Assembly (NCBI GenBank): GCA_009901575.1
Contig: WXYP01000004.1
Location: forward strand, 1-64,000
Reading direction: 5' to 3'
DNA length: 64,000 bases
Origin: Flavobacteriaceae bacterium R38
Lineage (GTDB): Bacteria > Bacteroidota > Bacteroidia > Flavobacteriales > Flavobacteriaceae
In this document: in pieces, positions 46,160 to 55,215 of the stretch
Layout of the letters: each line of letters starts with the position of its first letter
Numbering within the stretch: position 1 is the first letter of the stretch
Made by a program: the position numbers and the translations under genes
The notes under the pieces: generated by a model
Told to the model about the DNA's origin: nothing
Databases searched by the model: none
What the model saw: only the letters and a program-made list of their open reading frames with translations

Positions 46160-47023
46160 ATGAAAGGAATTGTATTAGCAGGAGGTACAGGAACTAGATT
46201 ACATCCATTAACACTGGCGGTAAGTAAACAATTAATGCCTGTTTATGACAAACCAATGATTTATTATCCGATTTCTACATTAATGAATGCAGGGATTAGA
46301 GAAATTTTAATCATATCCACTCCTAATGATTTACAATTGTTTAAAAAACTATTAGGAGATGGTAAGCAATATGGATGTCATTTTGAATATGCTTCACAAG
46401 AAAAACCTAATGGGCTTGCAGAGGCATTTATAATAGGAGAGACATTTATTGGAAATGATAAGGTAGCATTAATATTAGGGGATAATATTTTTTATGGATC
46501 TGGTCTTTCACAGCTTTTGCGAGCAAATAATAATCCGGAAGGTGGTATAATTTATGCATATCATGTACAAGATCCGCAACGATATGGTGTAGTAGAATTT
46601 GATCATCAAAACAATGTTATTTCCATAGAAGAAAAACCAGAGTATCCAAAGTCTAATTTTGCTGTTCCCGGAATTTATTTTTATAATAATGATGTAGTTA
46701 ATATCGCAAAAAACATCAAACCAAGTCATCGGGGGGAGCTTGAAATAACCGATGTAAACAAAGAATATTTAAAACGTGGAAACTTAAAAGTAAGTATTCT
46801 GGACAGAGGTACTGCCTGGTTAGATACAGGAACTTTTGATTCTTTACAAAAAGCATCGCAATTTGTTCAGGTAATTGAAGAGCGTCAAGGACTTAAAATA
46901 GGATGTATAGAAGAGATTGCTTATCAGATGGGATACATTACCAGGGAACAACTAAGAGAATTAGCTCAACCCTTATTAAAAAGTGGTTATGGCGAATATT
47001 TATTGAACTTAAAAGTGAATTAA
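46160..47023 (+). CDS. rfbA: Glucose-1-phosphate thymidylyltransferase
   Basis: The 287-residue nucleotidyltransferase makes dTDP-glucose from Glc-1-P and dTTP. It contains the N-terminal [16 protein letters not shown] (residues 3-18), then [28 protein letters not shown] (about 105-114) and [20 protein letters not shown]. The length is normal. The stop codon abuts the TTG start of rfbC directly, so expression is probably translationally coupled. Confidence 0.96.
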   Translation: MKGIVLAGGTGTRLHPLTLAVSKQLMPVYDKPMIYYPISTLMNAGIREILIISTPNDLQLFKKLLGDGKQYGCHFEYASQEKPNGLAEAFIIGETFIGNDKVALILGDNIFYGSGLSQLLRANNNPEGGIIYAYHVQDPQRYGVVEFDHQNNVISIEEKPEYPKSNFAVPGIYFYNNDVVNIAKNIKPSHRGELEITDVNKEYLKRGNLKVSILDRGTAWLDTGTFDSLQKASQFVQVIEERQGLKIGCIEEIAYQMGYITREQLRELAQPLLKSGYGEYLLNLKVN

Positions 47024-47569
47024 TTGATAGTAGAAGAAACTAATTTAAGTGGGTGTTATCTTATAAAACCCCGGATTTTTGAAGATGATCGGGGCTTTTT
47101 TATGGAAACCTTTAATGATGTAGCTTTTGAAGAGAAATTAGGATTTAAGCCAATTTTTGTCCAGGATAATCAATCGACCTCTGGAAAAGGAGTATTAAGA
47201 GGTCTCCATTTTCAAACCGGGAACCATGCCCAGGCAAAACTAGTTAGGGTAATAAGCGGAAAAGTACTGGATGTAGTAGTAGATTTAAGAAAAAATTCAA
47301 AAACATACGGGAATCACTATAAAACAGTTTTAAGTGAAGAAAATAATTACCAACTATATATACCTAAAGATTTCGCACATGGTTTTCTAACGTTAAGTGA
47401 GAAGGCTGTTTTTTCGTATAAATGTGACGCGTATTACAATAAACAATCAGAAGGAGGTATTATTTATAATGATCCGGATTTAGATATTGATTGGGGGACA
47501 TTGGAAACAGAAATAATTCTGTCAGATAAAGATAAAGCATTGCCATTATTCAAAGAATTGGTGAAATGA
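47024..47569 (+). CDS. rfbC: dTDP-4-dehydrorhamnose 3,5-epimerase
   Basis: The 181-residue cupin-type epimerase performs step 3 of dTDP-L-rhamnose synthesis. It has the catalytic His in RGLHFQ (H62), with FEDDRGFFMETFND upstream and PKDFAHGFLTLSEKAVFSYKCD downstream. The start is TTG at 47024: the frame opens immediately after the rfbA stop, the N-terminus IVEETNLSGCYLIKP fits the family, and the next ATG would remove the conserved DDRGFF region. It overlaps rfbD by 4 bp. Confidence 0.94.
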   Translation: MIVEETNLSGCYLIKPRIFEDDRGFFMETFNDVAFEEKLGFKPIFVQDNQSTSGKGVLRGLHFQTGNHAQAKLVRVISGKVLDVVVDLRKNSKTYGNHYKTVLSEENNYQLYIPKDFAHGFLTLSEKAVFSYKCDAYYNKQSEGGIIYNDPDLDIDWGTLETEIILSDKDKALPLFKELVK

Positions 47570-48372
47570 AAAGCGTTTTAGTAACTGGAAGTAACGGACA
47601 ATTAGGTAAGAGTATTCAAAAAGTTTATAAGAAGTCTGCTAAGTTTGATTTTACTTTTACAACTTCAAAAGAATTAGATATTACGAATCCTGAATTAATT
47701 CAGGATTTTTTTAAGAATTCTAATTTTGATTATTGCATTAATTGTGCAGCTTATACTAATGTAGAACAAGCAGAAAAAGAACCTGAAAAAGCTTTTGAAG
47801 TAAATGCTGAAGGAGTAAGGAATTTGGCTAATGTATGTAAAGAAAAGAATATCATATTAATTCATATTTCTACTGATTATGTTTTTGATGGAGAGCAAAT
47901 AGAACCATATGCGGTAAATGATGTTCCAAATCCAATTAATGAATATGGGAAGTCTAAATTAAAAGGAGAAGAGTATATCCAGGAAATTTTAACAGCTTTT
48001 TTTATCATTAGAACGTCTTGGTTATACAATAAAGAATTTGGAAAGAATTTTTACAAAACAATTATAGAAAAAGCAGAAACAGAAGAAGTTCTATATATCA
48101 CTGACGTACAAAAAGGTTGCCCAACCAATACAGAGAATCTGGCTTTATTTATATTGAAATTAATAGTGTCTAACGATACAAATTTTGGGATTTTCCATTT
48201 TACAGATCATGAGGTAATGACCTGGTATGATTTTGCAAAAAGAATTCTGATTGAAAATAAAATGATTAACAAAGTTAAGCTTGAAAAAGTAAAGAATTAT
48301 CGTACATTTGCGGCACGACCAAAAAATAGCACCTTGGCTTCAGAAACTAATATTTTAAACAATGAAAATTAA
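47566..48372 (+). CDS. rfbD: dTDP-4-dehydrorhamnose reductase, short C-terminus
   Basis: The 268-residue SDR enzyme performs the last step to dTDP-L-rhamnose. Visible are the NAD(P) motif GSNGQLGKS (about residues 8-16), CAAYTNVEQAE, STDYVFDG, YGKSKLKGE (active-site Tyr/Lys) and IRTSWLY. It ends only about 10 residues after the ARPKNSTL motif, whereas most family members have a further 20-30 residues there. The end overlaps the wecB start by 11 bp. The active-site residues are intact, so it is probably functional. Confidence 0.92.
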   Translation: MKSVLVTGSNGQLGKSIQKVYKKSAKFDFTFTTSKELDITNPELIQDFFKNSNFDYCINCAAYTNVEQAEKEPEKAFEVNAEGVRNLANVCKEKNIILIHISTDYVFDGEQIEPYAVNDVPNPINEYGKSKLKGEEYIQEILTAFFIIRTSWLYNKEFGKNFYKTIIEKAETEEVLYITDVQKGCPTNTENLALFILKLIVSNDTNFGIFHFTDHEVMTWYDFAKRILIENKMINKVKLEKVKNYRTFAARPKNSTLASETNILNNEN

Positions 48373-49519
48373 GAACCTGATTATTTTTGGTACAAGGCCT
48401 GAAGCGATCAAAATGGCTCCACTTGTTAAGGAGTTTGAAAAGCAAAATGATTCATTTGAGACCAAAGTATGCATTACTGCACAACATAGAGAGATGTTGG
48501 ATCAGGTGTTGTCTTTTTTTGAAATAACCCCCGATTTCGATTTAAATTTAATGAAACCCAATCAAAATCTTTATGGATTGACAGGAGACATTATTTTAAA
48601 CTTAAAACCAGTGTTGGAAGATTTTCAACCTGATTATGTATATGTCCATGGTGATACAACAACAACAATGGCTGCGAGCATTGCTTCTTTTTATTCAGGA
48701 GCTAAAGTATGTCATGTAGAAGCAGGGTTGCGAACATTTGATATGCTATCGCCTTTCCCTGAGGAAATGAACAGGTGCGTTACCGGGGTAATAACAAATG
48801 TTCATTTCGCTCCAACAGAAACATCCAAACATAATTTAATAGAAGAGAATAAACCATCTGAAAATATTATCATAACAGGTAATACAGTAATTGATGCACT
48901 TCTATATAGTGTTGAAAAAGTAAAATCTGAAAAGTTTGATAATAAAGAGATAAATCAATTAAAAGATCAAATACATTCAGATAGAAAAATTATTCTGGTA
49001 ACTGGACACAGAAGAGAAAATCATGGGCAAGGCTTTATTAATATTTGTGAGGCATTAAGACAAATAGCTATAGAAAATGAAGATGTTCAGATAATTTACC
49101 CTGTTCACCTAAACCCAAATGTGCAAAAACCAGTATATAACTTGCTTGGAAACATTAAAAATATAACTCTAATAGAACCTTTGGCGTATCCTGCATTTGT
49201 CTGGTTGATGGAAAAATCTCATTTGATAATTACAGATAGTGGTGGTGTTCAGGAAGAAGCGCCGAGTCTTGGAAAACCTGTATTGGTTATGAGAGATACT
49301 ACAGAAAGACCGGAAGCAGTTAGTGTAGGAACTGTACTATTGGTAGGTACTGATAAAGATAAAATAGTAAAAGAGACAACATATTTATTAAACAATCATA
49401 ACGCATATTCCAAAATGAGTAAACTTCATAATCCGTATGGAGATGGAAAAGCATGTGCGAGAATTGTAAGTTATATTAGTAAACTTAATCACAAAAAATG
49501 GAAGGAAAAGCTAGTGTAG
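48362..49519 (+). CDS. wecB: UDP-N-acetylglucosamine 2-epimerase (non-hydrolysing)
   Basis: The 385-residue enzyme converts UDP-GlcNAc to UDP-ManNAc. It has FGTRPEAIKMAPLV (about residues 9-22), then TAQHREMLDQVL, VHGDTTTTMAAS, HVEAGLRT and TGHRRENHGQGF. The C-terminal TDSGGVQEEAPSLGKPVLVMRD (about 291-312) completes the set. All are diagnostic. It overlaps rfbD by 11 bp and wecC by 22 bp, and provides the substrate for wecC. Confidence 0.96.
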   Translation: MKIKNLIIFGTRPEAIKMAPLVKEFEKQNDSFETKVCITAQHREMLDQVLSFFEITPDFDLNLMKPNQNLYGLTGDIILNLKPVLEDFQPDYVYVHGDTTTTMAASIASFYSGAKVCHVEAGLRTFDMLSPFPEEMNRCVTGVITNVHFAPTETSKHNLIEENKPSENIIITGNTVIDALLYSVEKVKSEKFDNKEINQLKDQIHSDRKIILVTGHRRENHGQGFINICEALRQIAIENEDVQIIYPVHLNPNVQKPVYNLLGNIKNITLIEPLAYPAFVWLMEKSHLIITDSGGVQEEAPSLGKPVLVMRDTTERPEAVSVGTVLLVGTDKDKIVKETTYLLNNHNAYSKMSKLHNPYGDGKACARIVSYISKLNHKKWKEKLV

Positions 49520-50718
49520 TGATGATGGGGCTAGGGTATATTGGTTTACCTACAGCAGCTTTAATAGCTCAAAATAAAACCCACGTTCATGGTGTAGATA
49601 TTAACCCGGAGGTAGTAGAAACTATAAATAAAGGTAAAATTCACATTATAGAGCCAGAATTGGATAATGCTGTAGCAGCAGCAGTTAGTGAAGGCTATTT
49701 AAAAGCAGCTATAACCCCTGTAGAAGCCAATACATATTTAATAGTAGTACCTACACCTTTTAAGGACAAAAACGAACCTGATATTTCATTTGTTGAGGCA
49801 GCTACCAAGGCAATTTTACCGTTACTTAAAAAAGGAGACTTATACATAATAGAATCTACTTCTCCTATCGGGACCACAGAAAAAATGATGGACTTGATTT
49901 ATTCGAAGAGGCCAGAACTAAAAGATGAATTGTTTATAGCCTATTGTCCAGAGAGAGTTCTTCCAGGGAATGTTATGTATGAATTAGTTCATAATGATAG
50001 AGTTATAGGAGGTGTTAATGAAGAATCTACAGAAAGAGCAGTTGAATTTTATGCTAATTTTATTAAAGGAGAGTTACATAAAACTAATGCCAGAACTGCA
50101 GAAATGTGTAAACTGGTAGAGAACTCATCGAGAGATGTTCAGATTGCCTTTGCAAATGAATTGTCACTTATCTGTGATAAAGCAGGAATTAACGTCTGGG
50201 AGCTGATTAATTTAGCAAATAAGCACCCGAGAGTTAATATCCTTCAACCTGGATGCGGAGTAGGAGGTCATTGTATTGCTGTGGATCCTTATTTTATTGT
50301 TGCTGATTACCCTATGGAATCTCAAATTATTGGAAAAGCAAGAGAGATCAATAACTATAAATCTTTTTGGTGCGCAGAAAAAGTAAAAACTGCAAAATTG
50401 GAGTTTGAATTGAAAAACGGACGAAAGCCAGGTATAGCACTTATGGGGTTAGCATTTAAACCCAATATTGATGATTTAAGGGAATCTCCAGCAAAATATA
50501 TTGTTCAAAAAGTATTGCAAGATGCTAATAATGAAGAATATTATATAGTGGAGCCTAATATTAAATCCCATAGAGTTTTTAAACTTACAGATTATAAAGA
50601 AGCAGCTAAAAAAGCTGATATTATAGTTTTCTTAGTTAAGCATAAAGAGTTTATAGAATTAGATATAAACGGAGAATCAAAGAAAATTCTTGATTTTGCA
50701 GGAATAAAAAATGTTTAA
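49498..50718 (+). CDS. wecC: UDP-N-acetyl-D-mannosamine dehydrogenase
   Basis: The 406-residue UDP-glucose/GDP-mannose dehydrogenase-family enzyme oxidises UDP-ManNAc to UDP-ManNAcA. It has the NAD motif MGLGYIGLPTAALIA (about residues 10-24), then VVPTPFK, ESTSPIGTTE and YCPERVLPG. The catalytic Cys is in GCGVGGHCIAVDPYF (about 254-268), and ALMGLAFKPNIDDLRESP follows. It overlaps wecB by 22 bp and the flippase by 8 bp. The pairing with wecB, rather than sequence alone, points to ManNAc as substrate. Confidence 0.94.
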   Translation: MEGKASVVMMGLGYIGLPTAALIAQNKTHVHGVDINPEVVETINKGKIHIIEPELDNAVAAAVSEGYLKAAITPVEANTYLIVVPTPFKDKNEPDISFVEAATKAILPLLKKGDLYIIESTSPIGTTEKMMDLIYSKRPELKDELFIAYCPERVLPGNVMYELVHNDRVIGGVNEESTERAVEFYANFIKGELHKTNARTAEMCKLVENSSRDVQIAFANELSLICDKAGINVWELINLANKHPRVNILQPGCGVGGHCIAVDPYFIVADYPMESQIIGKAREINNYKSFWCAEKVKTAKLEFELKNGRKPGIALMGLAFKPNIDDLRESPAKYIVQKVLQDANNEEYYIVEPNIKSHRVFKLTDYKEAAKKADIIVFLVKHKEFIELDINGESKKILDFAGIKNV

Positions 50719-52042
50719 AAAAATTTTTTTAGTTGGGATATTAAATCTCTTCTCTCAAGGCCTTTCATTTGTTATTTTTTCATGGATAGCCAAACTAAGT
50801 GAAGAAGATTTCATTAGTACATTGGGAGTTGTTGATTCATATATGTGGAACTCAATAACTTTAGTTTCCTTTGGAATAATTCAGATTGCTACCAGAGATA
50901 TTGTTTTAAGTGAAAACTGGTCAGACATAATCAAAAAAACTCAGGCTACTAAGTTATCAATGGGCTTATTGATAATGTTATTTGGAATAATAGCTTTTGG
51001 CGTTATTGGAAAAGACAAATATTTAATTTTATTGTTAGTCCCTTTTTTTTCTTTAAGTCTCGACTATGCACTTATAGCCCGAGGTAAAGTTGTTCAGGCC
51101 GCACTTCTTGGTTTTATAAGAACCCTTTTACCTATAACCGTACTATTAATATGTATTAAATGGGAAGTAACAGTCTCATTATATGTATATATATTTTCTT
51201 TAGGGATTAGTTTTTTTGTTTATGGACTAATATCTTCTATTATTCTTAAAATAAGATACTTCTATATACCCAATAAAAAATTCTTTATTGAATATTTGAA
51301 AAACTTTAGAATAGGTCTGATGGACTTTTCAATAATTTTTCTTCAGTTAGGTATCATATCATTTGCAGATTTTTTTTATGAAGACAAGGCGATTGCAAAT
51401 GCATTTTTAGTTTTAAAATTATATTACTTATTTAAAGGTGTTCAAAGAATTATTTTCCAGACGTTTTATAAAGATCTATTAACTAAAAACACTTCTTTTT
51501 TTGTGAATTTTTTAGAATTAGGAGTGTCTAATGTATTTTTTATTGGATGTTTTATTTTTCCTGAAACGTTAATAAATTTATTTTACGACAATAATTATAT
51601 TGGTTTAGAAACTTCTTTTAAGTTAATCGGTCTTGCAGGTTTAATTGCTTCCTTAGCGTCATTTTCTCCCAGATTAATGCTTATGAAAAAAGAAAAAGAA
51701 TGTTCGAATGTTTTCATTCTGGCCCTTATTTTTAATATCCTTTTTTGTATTTTATTTTCTTATTATTTTGAAAATCAGGGAATACTGTTGTCAATAATAA
51801 TTAGTGAAATAGTATTAACCACAGGTTTTATTTTTCATTTATTTAAGTATGTAGAATTACTTAAGATTGTCAAACTGTGTATTCTATACTTTGTTTTTAT
51901 CTGTTTTGCTTTTATTATCAAAGGATTTACAGGAGATCATTTTTTAGGTGTACTTTTAAGTGTATTAAGTGTAGGTTTAATGATCGTGTATTTTCTATTT
52001 AGAAAAAAGGAAATTTTTTTAGAATTAAATACCAAAAACTAA
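50711..52042 (+). CDS. Wzx-like O-antigen/polysaccharide flippase
   Basis: The 443-residue highly hydrophobic protein has about twelve predicted membrane helices. Its start, ILNLFSQGLSFVIFSWIAKLSEEDFISTLGVVDSY, is typical of the MATE/polysaccharide-transporter fold. It would flip lipid-linked repeat units across the inner membrane. It lies 8 bp into wecC and 2 bp before the Wzy-like gene. The sequence is AT-richer and Phe/Ile-richer than the housekeeping genes, as usual for variable polysaccharide loci. Confidence 0.82.
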   Translation: MFKKIFLVGILNLFSQGLSFVIFSWIAKLSEEDFISTLGVVDSYMWNSITLVSFGIIQIATRDIVLSENWSDIIKKTQATKLSMGLLIMLFGIIAFGVIGKDKYLILLLVPFFSLSLDYALIARGKVVQAALLGFIRTLLPITVLLICIKWEVTVSLYVYIFSLGISFFVYGLISSIILKIRYFYIPNKKFFIEYLKNFRIGLMDFSIIFLQLGIISFADFFYEDKAIANAFLVLKLYYLFKGVQRIIFQTFYKDLLTKNTSFFVNFLELGVSNVFFIGCFIFPETLINLFYDNNYIGLETSFKLIGLAGLIASLASFSPRLMLMKKEKECSNVFILALIFNILFCILFSYYFENQGILLSIIISEIVLTTGFIFHLFKYVELLKIVKLCILYFVFICFAFIIKGFTGDHFLGVLLSVLSVGLMIVYFLFRKKEIFLELNTKN

Positions 52043-52043
52043 G

Positions 52044-53327
52044 ATGAATAGTACAACAATATCTACTAAAATAAGGTTAAGGGCATTGTCTCTAATCTTA
52101 TTTTTAATATTGTGTACCAACGGTATTTTACCGCTTCAAATATTGTTTATCACCTTTTTTTTTATTTTCAACCTTGCATCTTTTTTAAGAAAGGACAATT
52201 TATTTCAGACAGTTAGATTCTTTTATACTGCTATAATTGCGTTAACGCTTATACAGATTGTTTTCTTCTGGCATAGCGAATATTCTTCCGGTTATATTAT
52301 TAATACTGTTATAAGCACTCTAATATGGGTCTTTATTTTTATGTGTTCTGAAATTGCCAGGAGTTTATGCGTCAATTTATCCAGAAAAGAATTCTTTAAG
52401 ACTCTTAATTGGTTTTTTGTTATAAACCTTGTTTTTATGGTATTTCAATACGTACATCTATGCGTTATAGATAGTACCTGGATGCCTTTTTTATATGGTA
52501 GACACTTAATGAGCACAGGAGATTTTATGAAAGGAATTTTTACAAATTCTTCTGTAAATATGATTATAAGTTCTTTCTTTTTCTTCTTCTATTTACAAAG
52601 AAGGAAGTTTAAATGGGCATTTGCTGCTTTAGCAGCTGTTATGTTTACAACTTACATGAGTGGGATCGTAATTATGATAGGAATTCTAGCGATCTTTTTT
52701 TTAACATCTGATGTGCTTAAAAGAAAACAGAAAATCATATTGATATCACTACTTGTATTTTTTGTGATACTTATTTATATATTTTCCCCGGGAAATATAG
52801 ATTATGTATACAATAACTTAAGCGCTATTTTTGGAGAACGCCCTCCCAGGAAAATTACTTCGTTTGTTCAAACGTTTAATTATTGGACTGAAGATCCCAT
52901 TAATTTTATTTTTGGTGGCGGATCTGGAAAGTTTTCATCAAGAGTTGCTTTTTTAACATCAGGAGATTATGCAAGCTGGTTTCCTACATCTTTAGAATTT
53001 GCCAGCAAGGATTTTATCGAAAACCATTTTTCTCTATGGAATACTGAAGTTTTAAAAATACCATATAATGATGGTACTGCAAATCAGCCTTTTTCTGTAT
53101 ATAATACAATGATAGGTGAATTTGGTCTTTTGGGAATAGTACTGTTTTTATTTTATCTATATATTCCTCTAAAGTACTTTAAAAATTTAGCTTATGGAAA
53201 ATTAGTACTGGGGGCTATACTTTTTTATTTTTTATTGGATTATTGGTTTGAATATTTTTCGGTGATGATCTTTTTTGAAATTTTTATATACTCTAGAATT
53301 TACTTTTACAAAAACAATATCTCTTAA
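52044..53327 (+). CDS. Wzy-like O-antigen polymerase
   Basis: The 427-residue protein has about ten to eleven membrane helices and a large periplasmic loop (about residues 255-345) between late helices. That layout and its place between flippase and glycosyltransferase suggest the block polymerase Wzy. The motif YNTMIGEFGLLGIVLFLFYLY near the end is common in Wzy/O-antigen-ligase proteins. Sequence identity in this group is always low, so the call rests on topology and context. Confidence 0.7.
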   Translation: MNSTTISTKIRLRALSLILFLILCTNGILPLQILFITFFFIFNLASFLRKDNLFQTVRFFYTAIIALTLIQIVFFWHSEYSSGYIINTVISTLIWVFIFMCSEIARSLCVNLSRKEFFKTLNWFFVINLVFMVFQYVHLCVIDSTWMPFLYGRHLMSTGDFMKGIFTNSSVNMIISSFFFFFYLQRRKFKWAFAALAAVMFTTYMSGIVIMIGILAIFFLTSDVLKRKQKIILISLLVFFVILIYIFSPGNIDYVYNNLSAIFGERPPRKITSFVQTFNYWTEDPINFIFGGGSGKFSSRVAFLTSGDYASWFPTSLEFASKDFIENHFSLWNTEVLKIPYNDGTANQPFSVYNTMIGEFGLLGIVLFLFYLYIPLKYFKNLAYGKLVLGAILFYFLLDYWFEYFSVMIFFEIFIYSRIYFYKNNIS

Positions 53328-54416
53328 ATGGAAAAGAAAAAGTTACTTTTTATTATGCAGTTGCCTCCACCAGTTCATGGGGCATCGATGATGAATAGAT
53401 ATATAAAGGAGAGTGTTAATATTAATAATGCTTTTTCTACAGATTATCTTCCATTAAGTTTTGCTGATAAGATAGAAGATATTGGAAAGCTATCTTTAAA
53501 GAAGATATTAAGAATGGTGGCATTCATTTTTAAATTGATAACCAAGCTTATCAAAACTAAACCAAATTTAATATACTACACTATTTCCCCTTTTGGCGGA
53601 GCGTTTTATCGTGATGCAATATTTGTATTTATTATTAAATTATTCAGAATTAAAATAGTTTTTCATTTACATGGAAAAGGAATAATCGATCAGTGTAGAA
53701 AAAAAATTAAAAAAAAAATCTACTCCTATACTTTTAAAAACACATCTGTCATTACACTTTCTGAAATGTTAGATTACGATATTAAAGATATACATAAAGG
53801 GAATATATATAACTTACCTAATGGGATAGAAATAAATGAATTAGAAATCAACGATAAAAGTAAGGCAAGCATCAAAGTTCTTTATTTATCAAATTTAGTT
53901 AAAGCAAAAGGTATTTTAGATTTAATTCAAGCTTTACAAATAATGCCTAAAATAAGTACTGAATATAGTGTTGATATTATTGGTGATTCAGCTGATGTCT
54001 CTGTAGAAGGGTTAAGATCTATTGTAAAACGTAGTAAATTAGATACATTAGTTAATGTTTTAGGACCAAAGTATGGTAAAGAAAAATGGGAAGCATTTAA
54101 GAATTCTGATATTTTTGTGTTTCCTTCTCATAATGAATGCTTTCCTTTAGTTTTGTTAGAAGCTATGCAATTTAAAAATGCGATAATTTCTACCGATAAT
54201 GGGGCGATTAAAGAGATTATTCAAAACTGTGGAATAATTGTACCACAAAAATCTCCAAAAGACCTGACGATAACTTTAAAAGATCTTATCCTGGATAAAC
54301 AAAAGATTCAATTATTAAAAGAAAAATCACAAAAAGAATTTAGAGAGAAATATACGTTAGAAATTTTTGAAAATAATCTCATTAAAATTTTAAACTGTAT
54401 TTTGAATGAGAACTAA
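53328..54416 (+). CDS. GT4-like glycosyltransferase
   Basis: The 362-residue GT-B-fold protein starts KKLLFIMQLPPPVHGASMMNRY (donor/acceptor loop). Its C-terminal half has the group-1 pattern VLYLSNLVKAKGILDLIQAL (about residues 185-204), then NSDIFVFPSHNECFPLVLLEAMQ with the EX7E-type element (about 263-285). It would add one sugar to the lipid-linked repeat unit; donor and acceptor cannot be told. It begins directly after the Wzy-like gene and overlaps the PHP gene by 11 bp. Confidence 0.88.
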   Translation: MEKKKLLFIMQLPPPVHGASMMNRYIKESVNINNAFSTDYLPLSFADKIEDIGKLSLKKILRMVAFIFKLITKLIKTKPNLIYYTISPFGGAFYRDAIFVFIIKLFRIKIVFHLHGKGIIDQCRKKIKKKIYSYTFKNTSVITLSEMLDYDIKDIHKGNIYNLPNGIEINELEINDKSKASIKVLYLSNLVKAKGILDLIQALQIMPKISTEYSVDIIGDSADVSVEGLRSIVKRSKLDTLVNVLGPKYGKEKWEAFKNSDIFVFPSHNECFPLVLLEAMQFKNAIISTDNGAIKEIIQNCGIIVPQKSPKDLTITLKDLILDKQKIQLLKEKSQKEFREKYTLEIFENNLIKILNCILNEN

Positions 54417-55215
54417 GTTAAAGGCAAGCTTTCATATTCACTCTACGGCAAGTTTTGATGGATATAACTCGTCTTCTGCTATTTATAGATTTGCCAGAAG
54501 AGCTCAATTGGATGTTATAGCAATCACAGATCACGACACTATAAAAGGGGCAGTAGAGTTTGAGAAATGGCTCAAAGAAAAAAATAAAAAAGATTTAACT
54601 GCCATAATCGGAGAGGAAATTACTTGTGTTGATGGGACGCATATTATAGGGCTCTTTTTGGAGAAGCATATAGATTCTGACACTCCGGTTAATGTGGTAA
54701 ATAAAATTTTGGATCAAAAAGGCCTGGTTTATTTCCCTCATCCAACACGTAAGGATGGCATTTTTAATTCAGAAGATTTTGAAAAAGTAATAGATAAGGG
54801 GCACTTTTTAGAAATTTTTAATGCTAAAATTAATGATACTTTTAATATTTCTGCTCAGGAAATATTTATAAAATACCCCCACCTAATACCAATAGGAGGA
54901 AGTGATGCTCACTATAATTCAGATATATTAAAATGTTATAATGAACTAAATATTCAAAATGAGGAAGAAGATTTAAAGAATCAATTAATTAAACTTAAAA
55001 CAGCCGATATTGCTATTTTTGGCAAGAAAAAAAAATCAGGAAGTAATAACTATTTTCAAGGTTATTATAAGTATAAGGAAAAACTGAACTTACCTCAATT
55101 TTTAAGAGAAATAGGGAAAAAAGTTTTTCCTTTGTATAAGAATTTCAAAGAGAGAAAAACAAATCATACATTAGAAAGTATTTTCAAGAATGAAAGTCAG
55201 CCATTCAATAAATAA
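54406..55215 (+). CDS. PHP-domain metal-dependent phosphoesterase
   Basis: The 269-residue protein shows the PHP metal-binding motifs in order: FHIHSTASFDG (about residues 9-19), ITDHDTIKGA (about 42-51), GEEITCVDGTHIIG (about 69-82), FPHPTRK and the final GGSDAHYNS (about 166-174). The C-terminal 70 residues are basic (KEKLNLPQFLREIGKKVFP) and could bind membranes or nucleic acid. It resembles the YciV/TrpH type more than the CpsB tyrosine-phosphatase type. It lies in the middle of the modification block, overlapping its neighbours by 11 and 26 bp. The substrate is unknown. Confidence 0.85.
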   Translation: MRTKLKASFHIHSTASFDGYNSSSAIYRFARRAQLDVIAITDHDTIKGAVEFEKWLKEKNKKDLTAIIGEEITCVDGTHIIGLFLEKHIDSDTPVNVVNKILDQKGLVYFPHPTRKDGIFNSEDFEKVIDKGHFLEIFNAKINDTFNISAQEIFIKYPHLIPIGGSDAHYNSDILKCYNELNIQNEEEDLKNQLIKLKTADIAIFGKKKKSGSNNYFQGYYKYKEKLNLPQFLREIGKKVFPLYKNFKERKTNHTLESIFKNESQPFNK

